A stretch of DNA of 50,011 nucleotides from Candidatus Heimdallarchaeota archaeon (lineage in GTDB: Archaea > Asgardarchaeota > Heimdallarchaeia > Hodarchaeales > Hodarchaeaceae), in contig DXJL01000177.1 of assembly GCA_019057635.1 (NCBI GenBank), positions 1 to 50,011 on the forward strand, written 5' to 3'. The notes under the pieces are model-generated. The model did not search any database. It worked only from the letters and a program-made list of their open reading frames with translations, and was not told the origin of the DNA. Positions within the stretch are counted from its first letter, which is position 1. The number at the start of each line of letters is the position of its first letter. Of this stretch, positions 26,270-35,865 are shown piece by piece. The translations under genes were made by a program, and so were the position numbers.

Positions 26270-27343
26270 TCACTTTTTTTCGCTACTAATTTCTAACAGA
26301 ATAGGTTGATGGAAATATCTTCTCATCCACTTTCTGAACCGGAGCTGATTTTTAGTAGTTAACTGATAGTTAATTGTGACTTTTTTCGGTAGGATTGTAT
26401 TTTTCTGATAATATTCCTGTAAAAAATACAAGATGAATACTTCGAGTGATAAATCTTTAGTCCAAAGCCGATTCTGGTGTTCCTCGGAAATTAATCTCCC
26501 ATCATGGTACGAATAAATTGTAGTTTGTATTTCATTCTGAATATCCTCTGGGAAGGTGAATATAAACCGATTTTGATCAAGAGGAAAACTAATTCCTGCA
26601 AAACGTCGACGTAGGAGTTCCAGAGCTTGCAAAGAAATGTGAAATTTCAAAGCTTCTTCAAATTGCATCTTTTCAACAAATCTATCGAAATGTGTATTCC
26701 ATTCATTCAAGAGAGTAAGATCATTTGAAGTCAGGGTATTGATTAACTTAGAAATGTTATTAATCCCCTTCTCAATCGCTAGTCTATTTGACTGGAGACA
26801 ATTACGATAACATAAGTTCAATTGATATTCCCAACAAGAATCTTCATTGGATGAGGTACATAGCTTCAAATTTCTACGAATTTGATCAATCAATTCTTGA
26901 AGCTTTTTTGAGTGCAAATTGATTCGATACACTCTATCATGTTCAGTAAATCTATAAATTTTGTCGTTAGAACTACACAGAAGATGAAAATATGGTTCTT
27001 TTCTGAATATAAGATAGGAGAATGACTGTATCCCATTACTTCGAATGTTCAATTTTGGATTGTTAGTCCAAATTTGAAGTCTTTCAGCTTCGAAAGCAGA
27101 CTCTTCAGTTTCAAATTCTTGATATTCAATATACCTTGTTAGCTTCTGAATTTGTGAATACTTTTTTTCCCTAAACTTTGAGTTTCTAAAATACTGTGAA
27201 ATTCGGTTCTGTAGATTTTTGGATGCACCAATGTAAAGAATTTCTTGTTGTGCATCGATAAATCGATAAATCCCAGGACTGGAAGGAATGCAAGAGATAT
27301 CTTCATACGGAGTTCTGATTCGAATAAACAAGAATGCATACAC
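26270..27343 (-). CDS. UvrC-like GIY-YIG nuclease lacking the C-terminal half
   Basis: A 357-residue protein matching the N-terminal half of UvrC. It has SPGIYRF and EILYIGASKNLQNRISQYF (GIY-YIG, about residues 20-55), then the E-rich helix EFETEESAFEAE and NPKLN. A cysteine group follows (C162, C170, C178, C182) in the place of the UvrC iron-sulphur cluster, and then a UvrB-contact-like helix (FVEKMQFEEALKF). The RNase H-like nuclease and the HhH tail of UvrC are missing; the end is intact, not frameshifted. It therefore resembles the Cho-type endonuclease, which cuts the 3' side of a lesion. The start is GTG at 27343, opposite a small gene with a shared TATA region. Confidence 0.9.
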   Translation of the reverse strand: MYAFLFIRIRTPYEDISCIPSSPGIYRFIDAQQEILYIGASKNLQNRISQYFRNSKFREKKYSQIQKLTRYIEYQEFETEESAFEAERLQIWTNNPKLNIRSNGIQSFSYLIFRKEPYFHLLCSSNDKIYRFTEHDRVYRINLHSKKLQELIDQIRRNLKLCTSSNEDSCWEYQLNLCYRNCLQSNRLAIEKGINNISKLINTLTSNDLTLLNEWNTHFDRFVEKMQFEEALKFHISLQALELLRRRFAGISFPLDQNRFIFTFPEDIQNEIQTTIYSYHDGRLISEEHQNRLWTKDLSLEVFILYFLQEYYQKNTILPKKVTINYQLTTKNQLRFRKWMRRYFHQPILLEISSEKK

Positions 27344-27380
27344 CTAACTACAAAACAAGGTTTAGCATCTTATTGATACT

Positions 27381-27394
27381 CTATATATATATTT
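27381..27394. promoter_or_regulatory. TATA-box-like stretch between two divergent genes
   Basis: The stretch CTATATATATATTTA lies 47 bases before the small gene at 27441 and 38 bases before the UvrC-like gene at 27343, about where an archaeal TATA box would stand for either. BRE is not clear. It is the strongest TATA run in this spacer. Confidence 0.4.
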
Positions 27395-27440
27395 ATGTCG
27401 GGTTCAATCTTTATTTATTCCACTCACGGAAAATTTAAAA

Positions 27441-27635
27441 ATGAAAACCTTTTTAGTTAAGGAGGGAGAAAAAGTAATTGGAGGACTTTCATTGTCAGAA
27501 GAAGAAAAAAAAATGCCCGATGATTTGAAGAAAGAATTGTTGAAAAAAACGAAAGAAGATGGTTTTAGGGGTGGAATTGAGGCTACAAAGGCTAAGTTGG
27601 AAGGAAAAATTCCTACGAAACCTAAGGAGGAATAA
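27441..27635 (+). CDS. Small charged hypothetical protein
   Basis: A 64-residue lysine- and glutamate-rich protein with an ATG start and no strong ribosome site. MKTFLVKEGEKVIGGLSL looks like two short strands, followed by a charged helical tail. It has no known family. It is transcribed away from the UvrC-like gene. It may be a real small gene, but the composition gives little support. Confidence 0.45.
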   Translation: MKTFLVKEGEKVIGGLSLSEEEKKMPDDLKKELLKKTKEDGFRGGIEATKAKLEGKIPTKPKEE

Positions 27636-27753
27636 AACCAAGAGTCAAATCCCTTTTAATTCGGGGAGGGATAATAATTGCCTTCGTAATTAGGTTTCAA
27701 TAAACCTGTTAAACAACGTTCTAAGTAATTGATGATTAGATACTTGAAATCTC

Positions 27754-28470
27754 CTATGATAACATCTCAACTTCAGGGGAAATGATAATTCCTTTACTAG
27801 TTATCGACAAAGGAAAAAGTCCTCTTTTATGATTAATCCCTCTCATTTTAACTATTTCGATACCCCGTTGACGTTTAGATCCTAAACGTTCATTGTACAG
27901 CCTAATTATACCTGCTGCGAGAAATTCCTCCACAGTAAACCCTTTTGATGAACTACTTTCTGTTACTGCTAAGGAAGTCACACCAAATCGTCGAATGACA
28001 TCAAAAAATCGTAAAAAATTATACCGAACTTCCCGAATACTATCGAAGAGGAGGGAGATAATGGTAAGGGGATCGATGATAAGACGTTTGGCCTCAATTT
28101 CATTGATTGATTCTTTGATACTCTTAGTCAAAGCAGGAAGGTCTACCTTAGTTTGCTGTAAAGCCATTTGTCCCTGCCCTAAAACTCGGCCATAAGAAAA
28201 ATCAAGAATTTTCAATTTCCCTGTATCTACTAATTTTTCTAAGTCATAACCAAAAGATTTCTGTGTAAGAAATAATTCCTTTCGAGATTCAGTGAAACTA
28301 CAGAAAAGACCAGGTTCATTGTATTTCTTAATTCCCTCAACAAGATAACCAACAGATAGGCATGTTTTTCCAGACCCGGGGGCTCCAGAGATAATCGTTG
28401 TCCATCCTGTAGGAATTCCACCTCCAAGGAGTTCGTCTAAACCTGGAATACCTGTTTTTGTAAGTTCCAT
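27754..28470 (-). CDS. Single-domain KaiC/RecA-like ATPase
   Basis: A 238-residue RecA-fold ATPase of the KaiC-like group. TGIPGLDELLGGGIPTG is the classic KaiC entry, Walker A is SGAPGSGKT (28-36 from ATG 28470), and Walker B is RLIIDPLTII near 130. Archaeal single-domain KaiC-like proteins are widespread; roles proposed include signalling and DNA repair, none proven for this one. The C-terminus (RQRGIEIVKMRGINHKRGLFPLSI) has the R-G-I.....H motif seen in the group. It is a single gene. Confidence 0.9.
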   Translation of the reverse strand: MELTKTGIPGLDELLGGGIPTGWTTIISGAPGSGKTCLSVGYLVEGIKKYNEPGLFCSFTESRKELFLTQKSFGYDLEKLVDTGKLKILDFSYGRVLGQGQMALQQTKVDLPALTKSIKESINEIEAKRLIIDPLTIISLLFDSIREVRYNFLRFFDVIRRFGVTSLAVTESSSSKGFTVEEFLAAGIIRLYNERLGSKRQRGIEIVKMRGINHKRGLFPLSITSKGIIISPEVEMLS

Positions 28471-28590
28471 CAAATTACAACAAAAAATTAGGTTACTGAA
28501 ATGATACTTCTAAATACATGATAACTATCATTATTTAAAAACAATACATAACTTGTTCCTGAAACGAGAGGAAGAAAGGGATCGAAATTC

Positions 28591-30009
28591 CTAGGGAAAC
28601 AGAACAATTTCCCCCAGATTTGAACAATTAACAAGTAAAAGATGGATATCCATCACATTCGTCCCTGTTGGCCCTAACAAGATCAAAGATTTTCCTAGCT
28701 TTAGAAAAAAGTTTGTTAAATCATTATTCTCCTGGTATTGGTCTAAAGCAAGGTTCCTCTTATTAAAAAGTTTCAGTAAATATTTATCACAAATAGCACC
28801 TGCATAATCTGAATTTCCATCAATTCCATCAGTTCCAATAGATACAAATGAAATATCAGGAGAAGGATCATTAGCACTTATTTCCTTAAGAAACGCTGCT
28901 ACCACTTCTTGATTTCTTCCTCCAGTCCCATTTCCTTTAACTTTTACAATAGGTTCACCCCCTGAGATGTACAATACTGGAGTAGAATTTCCTTTACCAA
29001 TTTTAAGTCCCAATTTTGCCATCTGCGCTCCTACTTCCCGAGCATTTCCGTCTACTAAACGTTCATCATTAATTACTTTTAAACCCGCTTTACTTGTGGC
29101 ATTGAATATAGCTTGTCGAGCAACTGTATTCGACCCAATTACAAAATGGTGGAATCGCGAGAAAATTGGATTTTTTGGTTTAGGTGTTTCAGCTATTACG
29201 CCCATTACCCCCTTGGTTAGTACCTCATATACACTCTTCGGTAAAACTTTTTTTGATAAATTATATTTATTCAAAAGATTGATTACGTCATTATATGTGC
29301 TTGTATCAGGAGAAAATGGACCAGATGCAATGCTCTCAATTTGATCACCAATCACATCAGAAATTAGTAGGATTATTGACATTGCAGGGATTAATTGAGC
29401 TACTTTACCACCTTTAATTTGTGATATATGTTTTCTAATCACATTAATTTCATGGATTGACATCCCTGAATGGAGAAGTGCCATATTAAGAGCTTCTAGG
29501 TCGTTCATCGTTATTGGTGGTATGGGAGCGGACCATAATGCAGATCCTCCCCCGCTTATTAAGCTAATAACAAGATCGTCAGGGGAAATTTCTTGAATAA
29601 ATTTCATGGTTTTCTGTGTGTTTTCGGAGTTTATTTCTGAGGGAAATGGATGTGTGGATTCCAAACATTGAATTTTTCCAAGATTTAGAGATTTCTTTAC
29701 ACCTATTGGGACACAAATAATGCCTGTTAGCGGAACTCCCTCTAATACCGCCTCGACTGCTTCTGCCATACGTCCAACAGCTTTCCCTGTTCCAATCAGA
29801 CGAACTTGCTTATTTTTCAGATCCAGCTTTAAATGGGCGATTGTGAGCGACTGGGAGTTCGAATCATACTGAATATTATTGGTTACTATTTCGAAAGGAT
29901 TAACGGCTTCTATTCCAATTTTGAGAAGCTGAAAAAGAAATTTTCTTACATTAATCTCATTTGAATCAAGAGGTAAATCGAGAAGGCTTTTTTGATTTTT
30001 TATTTCCAT
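28591..30009 (-). CDS. Glycerate 2-kinase (MOFRL family)
   Basis: A 472-residue enzyme of the GckA/MOFRL family, which phosphorylates D-glycerate at position 2. It has VISLISGGGSALWSAP near 170, and the C-terminal MOFRL domain with SGGEPIVKVKGNGTGGRNQE near 355-375 and GTDGIDGNSDYAGA near 405-418. An upstream frame opening at 30045 would overlap hyuB by 26 bases; ATG 30009 lies ten bases after the hyuB stop and fits better. As the third gene of the hyuA-hyuB operon it may handle glycerate made from that pathway's products. The family call is firm; the pathway is inferred. Confidence 0.93.
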   Translation of the reverse strand: MEIKNQKSLLDLPLDSNEINVRKFLFQLLKIGIEAVNPFEIVTNNIQYDSNSQSLTIAHLKLDLKNKQVRLIGTGKAVGRMAEAVEAVLEGVPLTGIICVPIGVKKSLNLGKIQCLESTHPFPSEINSENTQKTMKFIQEISPDDLVISLISGGGSALWSAPIPPITMNDLEALNMALLHSGMSIHEINVIRKHISQIKGGKVAQLIPAMSIILLISDVIGDQIESIASGPFSPDTSTYNDVINLLNKYNLSKKVLPKSVYEVLTKGVMGVIAETPKPKNPIFSRFHHFVIGSNTVARQAIFNATSKAGLKVINDERLVDGNAREVGAQMAKLGLKIGKGNSTPVLYISGGEPIVKVKGNGTGGRNQEVVAAFLKEISANDPSPDISFVSIGTDGIDGNSDYAGAICDKYLLKLFNKRNLALDQYQENNDLTNFFLKLGKSLILLGPTGTNVMDIHLLLVNCSNLGEIVLFP

Positions 30010-30019
30010 AGTCGGTCCC

Positions 30020-31588
30020 TTACTTCCTTTTCCCATATCCCCCACCTCCAGGTGTTTTAATCATCAATGTATCTCCCGATGAAAGTTCCGTAATAGTCCT
30101 TCCTGGAAGATTTATTACTTCACCATTCCGTTTTCTAACATAATTGGCCCCCTTCGCTCCAGGTTGCCCTCCATATAAACCATACGGTGAAAAAGCCCTT
30201 CTTTCAGACTGAATTGAGATTGTAGTATCAATTAAGCATTCAATTTCCTTTTCAATTCCATTTCCTCCTGTGTTTTTACCCTTTCCCCCTGAATTTTGCC
30301 TAATGGCATATTTCTTAACTCTAAATGGAAAAATAAGTTCGAATGCTTCAATTGGAGTGTTTAACGTATTTGTCATGTGACTATGGATAGCTGATGTACC
30401 TTTATGAAATTTTCCAGCCCCTGTGCCTCCTCCCAAAGTCTCATAGTAAGTAAATGGAGTAACTCCTTTTGTAGATCCGAGGGATATGTTATTCATAGTC
30501 CCTTGAGAAGCGGCTGGTATTTCGGAAAATGATTGAGCTAATGCTCCCAATAGAACGTCAACTATTCTCTGGGAAGTTTCCACATTTCCACTTGAAACTG
30601 CAGCTGGAATTTTAGGATCAAGAAGAATCCCAGCTGGTATTTTAATTTCAATGTTCCTAAATAGACCTGCATTAGTCATAATAGAAGGATCTGTAAGTAC
30701 TCTGAATACATAATATACACATGAGTACACCACACTTTTTGGACAATTTACATTGCCTATCTGCTGTTTATCTGTCCCCTCAAATGATACAATCACCTTA
30801 TCCTTAAGTTTATGCATCGCCACTTGAATCTTTACAGGATTTTCAGTTATTCCGTTGGAGTCCAAGTAATCACAAAATTTAAGTGTCTTATCTGGAAAAT
30901 TTCCGAGATGTGATCTAAAAGAATCTTCTGATAATTCCATTAATTGTGTTATGGAATTTAAAAGAAAATCTCTGCCATAATCCGTTGCTAATTCCTTTAA
31001 TCGATCCTCTCCTCGAATTAGTGCCGCACGCTGAGCTCGAAAATCACCAAGACGCTCCTCCTTCACACGGACGTTAGATAAGATAAGATTCAAGATATCA
31101 TCATTTTCTACTCCATTAGAATACAATTTGACTGGTGGAATAATCAAACCTTCCTGATATATCTCCGTAGAGGTACCAGGCATGCTTCCGGGCGTAGAAC
31201 CACCAATATCTGAATGATGAGCCCTATTAGTAACAAAAAAGGTCAATTTATTCTCTATAAACACGGGTAAAATAAAAGAGATGTCTGGGAGATGAGTACC
31301 CCCTGAAAAAGGAGAATTTAAAATTATAATATCTCCCGGATTGAAGGAATTCACATCATATTGGGCTAATAATGTGTCCATGGATGAAAACATAGCCCCT
31401 AAATGGACAGGAATATGTTCTGCTTGTGCTACCAATTCTCCTTCGGAATTAAAAATAGCACATGAGAAGTCAAGACGCTCCTTACAATTAGCACTGAATG
31501 AAGCACGACGAAGGACGATTCCCATTTCTTCGGCAATATTCTCTAGAGCTTTCTGGATCACACTTAAGCTAATGAGATCAAGTTTCAT
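30020..31588 (-). CDS. hyuB: N-methylhydantoinase B/oxoprolinase subunit
   Basis: A 522-residue HyuB-type subunit. It carries the family-wide SPFSGGTHLPDISFILPVF, RAHHSDIGGSTPGSMPG and GGGTGAGKFHKGTSAIHSHM blocks, the last with the TNTLNTPIE motif and SGGKGKNTGGNG. HyuA and HyuB together perform ATP-dependent opening of hydantoin or 5-oxoproline rings. Its start overlaps the end of hyuA by 11 bases, so translation is probably coupled. Substrate class (N-methylhydantoin, 5-oxoproline or acetophenone-type) cannot be told from sequence. Confidence 0.95.
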   Translation of the reverse strand: MKLDLISLSVIQKALENIAEEMGIVLRRASFSANCKERLDFSCAIFNSEGELVAQAEHIPVHLGAMFSSMDTLLAQYDVNSFNPGDIIILNSPFSGGTHLPDISFILPVFIENKLTFFVTNRAHHSDIGGSTPGSMPGTSTEIYQEGLIIPPVKLYSNGVENDDILNLILSNVRVKEERLGDFRAQRAALIRGEDRLKELATDYGRDFLLNSITQLMELSEDSFRSHLGNFPDKTLKFCDYLDSNGITENPVKIQVAMHKLKDKVIVSFEGTDKQQIGNVNCPKSVVYSCVYYVFRVLTDPSIMTNAGLFRNIEIKIPAGILLDPKIPAAVSSGNVETSQRIVDVLLGALAQSFSEIPAASQGTMNNISLGSTKGVTPFTYYETLGGGTGAGKFHKGTSAIHSHMTNTLNTPIEAFELIFPFRVKKYAIRQNSGGKGKNTGGNGIEKEIECLIDTTISIQSERRAFSPYGLYGGQPGAKGANYVRKRNGEVINLPGRTITELSSGDTLMIKTPGGGGYGKRK

Positions 31589-33629
31589 ATTCTGTTTTAT
31601 CCTCCTGTATTCTTTTCATGATAATGTGTCCGTCTTCGAGAACCTCCATCATCCATCCGCTATCAACAAGAATGGTGGAATCAGCCTGTTCAATTATACT
31701 TGGTCCAATAATCTTATTTCCTGAACACAGATGTAATTTTCTATAAACATTTACTTCTTCCCATTTACCATGAAGAAAAACTCTTCGTACTTCTACAAAA
31801 CTTTCTGGAGAGGGTTCTTCTTCTCCGTGAGGCAGCTTTGCCAAAGAAAATTTAGGAAGTTGTACAAATGCTGAAACACGAATATTTATAATCTCGTGAG
31901 GTGCTTCTGGAGTGGAATAGCCATATGCTTGCTCGTGGGCCTTATCGAAAGACTCTGAAATTTCTTTTACACTTTCACTAAAAGGTACTGTAATTTCATA
32001 AGATTGACCGACAAGCCTAATATCGACACTTTTATCAATAAGAATCTCGTTTTGACTAAAACCGTCTTCAATACACAATTTTATTCCATCATGAACGAGT
32101 TCTTCGAATGAAGAATCCAATAGAGGTAAAACTAACTGGTTTAAAGGCTTAATGATAGATTTAATAAAATTATGTTTAATATCAGCAGTCAATAAACCGA
32201 AAGCTGACCATACACCTGGATAAGGAGGAACTATGACTTTTGATATTGATAATCGGTCGGCAAGCGAACAGGCATGTAAAGGCCCGCCTCCTCCAAAACA
32301 GCAGAGGGCGAAGTTACGACTATCTAACCCTTTTTCAGTACTCACTTTTCGCAAAGCTAAAGCGATATTGTTCTCAAAAACCTCAATTACTCCTTCAGCG
32401 GCCTCTTCAAGTGATTTCAGATATAGATTTTCTGAAAGTTTGATCATTACTTCTTCTGCTTTTTCTGAACTAATTTTAATGGTACCACTACAGAAAAAAT
32501 TAGGATTAAGGAGACGCCGTATTAGATTGGCATCGGTAACAGTGGGATTATTCCCTCCCTTCTCATAACAGGCTGGACCTGGATCAGCTCCAGCACTTTC
32601 TGGGCCAACATTTAGTATTCCATGTTTTTGTCTAGCTATCGACCCACCACCAGCTCCGATTGTTTGAACCGCGATTGTTGGTAAAGGAATAGGATGATCT
32701 GATATTGTATTTTCTGAGGTTATTTCAATTTTTCCATTAACAATACTGGCGACGTCTGTCGAAGTTCCTCCGATATCTAATGTTATGACGTCTTTAAGCT
32801 GCAACAGTTGAGAAGAATAATACCCCCCAAGAACTCCTCCAGCCAGACCGGAAAGAACCGTTTCTACAGATTTTTCTGCTGCATTTTTTATTTGAGTAAC
32901 TCCCCCAGAGGATAATAAAATTAAAGGAGGATTAGTAATATCTTGTTTCTGTATAACTTCCAGAAACGAATCAAAGTAATTTTTCATTATAGGGGCGATG
33001 TATGCATCAAGAACAGTTACACTAGTTCGATCAAATTCTCGAAATACTGGTAATACCCAACTTGACCGTGAGATATGTAAATTAGGAAGAACTTCCTTTA
33101 TCTTTTGACCAATCATTATTTCATGAGTTGGATTGAAAAACGAAAATAATAGCGAAATTGCTAAAGATTGCACCCCTAATTTCTGAATCTTTTCGATAAT
33201 CTCATTTATTCCATCCGTATCTAGTGGTACAACAATGTTTCCTTCTGAGTCGAGTCGTTCTGAAATACCAAATCTTAATTCTCTTGGTATCAATGGGTCA
33301 ACTCTTTTTGGGTAAAATGAATAGAGATTGGAACGATTTTGACGACCGATTTCAATGACATCTGTAAACCCCTCTGTTGCTACTAATGCTGTTTTTACTC
33401 CTTTTTGTTCTAATATGGCATTTGTCGCAACTGTTGTCCCGTGCACAACAACATCTAAATTCGAAAGTTTAATTGATTTTTCTTTAAACAGCTCTAATCC
33501 TTGTTGTGTTCCGATAGATTGATTATTTGGTGTACTTGACACTTTATGAAGAGTAGCTAATCCCTTTTCTGAGTCAACCAATATTAAATCTGTGAAAGTA
33601 CCTCCAATATCAATTCCTAAGCATTTCAT
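31578..33629 (-). CDS. hyuA: N-methylhydantoinase A/oxoprolinase ATPase subunit
   Basis: A 683-residue HyuA-type subunit with an actin-like ATPase fold. GIDIGGTFTDLILVD at the N-terminus binds phosphate; VVHGTTVATNAILEQKG and DIGGTSTDVA are the second nucleotide motifs; GAGGGSIA and GPESAGADPGPACY are family hallmarks. The C-terminal domain has VRLVGQSYEITVPF and the usual beta-rich end. It opens the hyuA-hyuB-gckA operon on the minus strand, about 150 bases downstream of the MenA-like gene, so the promoter probably lies at 33630-33780. Confidence 0.95.
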   Translation of the reverse strand: MKCLGIDIGGTFTDLILVDSEKGLATLHKVSSTPNNQSIGTQQGLELFKEKSIKLSNLDVVVHGTTVATNAILEQKGVKTALVATEGFTDVIEIGRQNRSNLYSFYPKRVDPLIPRELRFGISERLDSEGNIVVPLDTDGINEIIEKIQKLGVQSLAISLLFSFFNPTHEIMIGQKIKEVLPNLHISRSSWVLPVFREFDRTSVTVLDAYIAPIMKNYFDSFLEVIQKQDITNPPLILLSSGGVTQIKNAAEKSVETVLSGLAGGVLGGYYSSQLLQLKDVITLDIGGTSTDVASIVNGKIEITSENTISDHPIPLPTIAVQTIGAGGGSIARQKHGILNVGPESAGADPGPACYEKGGNNPTVTDANLIRRLLNPNFFCSGTIKISSEKAEEVMIKLSENLYLKSLEEAAEGVIEVFENNIALALRKVSTEKGLDSRNFALCCFGGGGPLHACSLADRLSISKVIVPPYPGVWSAFGLLTADIKHNFIKSIIKPLNQLVLPLLDSSFEELVHDGIKLCIEDGFSQNEILIDKSVDIRLVGQSYEITVPFSESVKEISESFDKAHEQAYGYSTPEAPHEIINIRVSAFVQLPKFSLAKLPHGEEEPSPESFVEVRRVFLHGKWEEVNVYRKLHLCSGNKIIGPSIIEQADSTILVDSGWMMEVLEDGHIIMKRIQEDKTEYET

Positions 33630-33779
33630 ATCTTTACCCAGAATTTAGTTTAGCTTTTTTTAATCTACGTCTGAGAATCCTAAATATCAGGTGGGATAGC
33701 TAGTAGAACTAATGAAAGAAAGATTTAGAGATAGTTATATCTCTTTATGTACAGAGCAATATGGAGTACGGTAACTATA

Positions 33780-34739
33780 CTATGCAATTACGAAGCTAAC
33801 AGCTAGTAACAAACCAAATACAAAATGAATTAATATTGTTTGTCCATTAGCTGGTAGAAGTTCCTTTATTTTATCATAATTTCCATTTGCATGTGTTACA
33901 GCTTTTACAGCAATAGGAAATGTTATCATAGGAAGAAGTGTGATAACAGGTAACCATGATAGTAATACAAATAGTAGTAAAGTAATATAAACTAAAATCA
34001 TCCCCACTGAGTATATCTTAACCGACTTCTTTTTTCCTAGCATGACTACCAAAGTATTTTTGCCTGCTGTAGCATCTGCATCAAAATCTGGAAGCTCGTT
34101 CAGCAACAGAACTAAAGATATCAAGATAGCTATTGGTATGGACACAATGGTTAATAAGGACGAATTAATATGTCCTAACTGTATATAGTACGCAGAAAAG
34201 ACTCCTAAAGGCCCAAAACCTACAAAAACAGCTATTTCTCCTAAACCACGATAACTAAGACTTACAGGTAGCGCTGTATAAAAAAATCCTAACAATACTG
34301 CAACGGATAAGAATATAATCAGCAACACTCCTTGAATTAAGAATAAAATTACTATGGCCGTTACTGATCCAATTATATATGACAGAATGGATGCTTGTAA
34401 TATTCTACGGGGAGCGATAATATCATTTTGGATCATGCGAGAACCACCGTTAAATTGTGAATAGTAAATATTGATATCATCTGTTGAACGGTCATAATAA
34501 TCATTAATTAAGTTTGTCCCTGCATGTATAGATACACCTGCAACTAATGTCAATAATCCTAAAATGAGATCAATCGAGGAAGTTTCATAGTAAGCGATTG
34601 TCATTCCAAGAAGCAACGGTACCAATGAAGCTGTGAAGAAAGGAGCTCTCAACGCAAAAATCCAAATTTGAATCTTCTGTAAAAAAGTAGAGTGTATTTG
34701 CTCATCTTGGGCTGTTAAGTGCATCGATACATCAGTCAT
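33780..34739 (-). CDS. MenA/UbiA-type prenyltransferase
   Basis: A membrane enzyme of about 319 residues from ATG 34739, with about nine helices. Asp motifs are NLINDYYDRSTDD (about 80-92) and DFDADATAGKNTL (about 215-227); the spacing and the GKNTL end fit the MenA/dihydroxynaphthoate octaprenyltransferase branch of UbiA enzymes. Such an enzyme makes menaquinone or a similar quinone, but no other men genes are seen. An upstream TTG at 34754 is in frame; GGTG upstream of 34739 favours the ATG. It is probably monocistronic. Confidence 0.88.
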   Translation of the reverse strand: MTDVSMHLTAQDEQIHSTFLQKIQIWIFALRAPFFTASLVPLLLGMTIAYYETSSIDLILGLLTLVAGVSIHAGTNLINDYYDRSTDDINIYYSQFNGGSRMIQNDIIAPRRILQASILSYIIGSVTAIVILFLIQGVLLIIFLSVAVLLGFFYTALPVSLSYRGLGEIAVFVGFGPLGVFSAYYIQLGHINSSLLTIVSIPIAILISLVLLLNELPDFDADATAGKNTLVVMLGKKKSVKIYSVGMILVYITLLLFVLLSWLPVITLLPMITFPIAVKAVTHANGNYDKIKELLPANGQTILIHFVFGLLLAVSFVIA

Positions 34740-34865
34740 GAGAATGAACACCAAATCTTGGCTTTTATGAACACTTACAGAAGATTAAAATGGTTATTGA
34801 TAATTCCTTGTGTACAACGATTACACTTCGCTACTATTGGATGAAATAGGAAAATGGTGAGTTAA

Positions 34866-35072
34866 TTGGTATCCACAAGAGTCTTATCCATCAGAATTAA
34901 CAAAAAAACGCTAGAACACTTGGAAAAGAATGCAAAAATACTAAATCTAAAAATTTCTGTTCTAGCTGCCAAAGTACTAGAAGAAAAAACTGAAGAATGG
35001 TCAAAAGAGTACGCAGCTAGAATTTACCATGAGCTTGGGCTCGATAAAAAGAAAATTTTCGAGGATGAATAA
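34866..35072 (+). CDS. Small ribbon-helix-helix-like protein
   Basis: A 68-residue protein. STRVLSIRINKKTLEHLEKNAKILNLKISVLAAKVLEE looks like a ribbon-helix-helix DNA-binding fold: one strand, two helices, a short turn. The C-terminal tail is a charged helix (WSKEYAARIYHELGLDKKK). The TTG start has GGTGA five bases upstream. The 7TM gene starts directly after its stop, so they share a transcript. It may regulate that gene or be an antitoxin-like partner; no toxin is adjacent. Confidence 0.6.
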   Translation: MVSTRVLSIRINKKTLEHLEKNAKILNLKISVLAAKVLEEKTEEWSKEYAARIYHELGLDKKKIFEDE

Positions 35073-35073
35073 C

Positions 35074-35853
35074 ATGTCCCTTATTGAATCACTAATACTG
35101 GGAATACCTCTTTTGCTTTGTGCTGGATTTTCCTTACTGAATGGAATGTCATTTTTTCGCATTTTCAGACAAAAAGAGGAACCTATTCTGCTTCATATTT
35201 CGTTAATTTTCATCTCTTCCTGTTCGATTTTCGTGTTTTTCCTTCTTGCAGTTTTTTTACCCGAAATTCCTCCAATTAATTTTTTCCTGCTGGCTAACAT
35301 TTTTGTTTGGGTAATATTTTTGGAAATCGGAAACGCGTACTTCTCTGCATTTTTAAACACTACCAACACATTTGAGCGATACTCTCTACCAATTTTTGGT
35401 GGATCCATAGGTATGTCTGTGTTTACTGCTATTAATCCAGATATTTACTTGCTAGTTGATCCTGTTCGAATTGAGGTCTTTTTATATCTCGCAAGTTTCA
35501 TTTCAGTTATCTATCTTCTTTTCATGGCTTATAAAAGAGTTAATCTCATCTTGGATAATTTTGAAGGCGAAGAAATTAAATTAATGATTCTTGCACAACG
35601 AGTTTCTAGACTAGGTGCTATTACACTTGTATACACCTTTGTTTCTGTATTTTGTTGGCTAGTTTTGAAAGGAATTGAACAATTAAACTTACTCACAGTA
35701 TCTTGGAACATTCTTGATTGGTTGGTATATTTTAATGTAATTTTATACCTAGCCTTCCTACTTGGTGCGTTTATTTATTCTAAAAAGACTGATTATGGTC
35801 AAATTGATCTTCCTTCTATCCTTAATATTTTAGATTCCCCAAAGACGTCATAG
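35074..35853 (+). CDS. Seven-transmembrane protein of unknown function
   Basis: A 260-residue membrane protein with about seven hydrophobic helices. The start ATG 35074 has GAGG nine bases upstream, inside the end of the RHH-like gene, and is preferred to the frame opening at 35029. The fourth loop (NLILDNFEGEEIKLMILAQRVSRLG) is charged and helical, and the C-terminus is cytoplasmic (KKTDYGQIDLPSI). There is no enzyme or transporter motif. Size and helix count are like the 7TM gene at 5266-6099, so they may be relatives. It is followed by the SGNH hydrolase gene after 12 bases. Confidence 0.75.
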   Translation: MSLIESLILGIPLLLCAGFSLLNGMSFFRIFRQKEEPILLHISLIFISSCSIFVFFLLAVFLPEIPPINFFLLANIFVWVIFLEIGNAYFSAFLNTTNTFERYSLPIFGGSIGMSVFTAINPDIYLLVDPVRIEVFLYLASFISVIYLLFMAYKRVNLILDNFEGEEIKLMILAQRVSRLGAITLVYTFVSVFCWLVLKGIEQLNLLTVSWNILDWLVYFNVILYLAFLLGAFIYSKKTDYGQIDLPSILNILDSPKTS

Positions 35854-35865
35854 TCACTGATTCTC

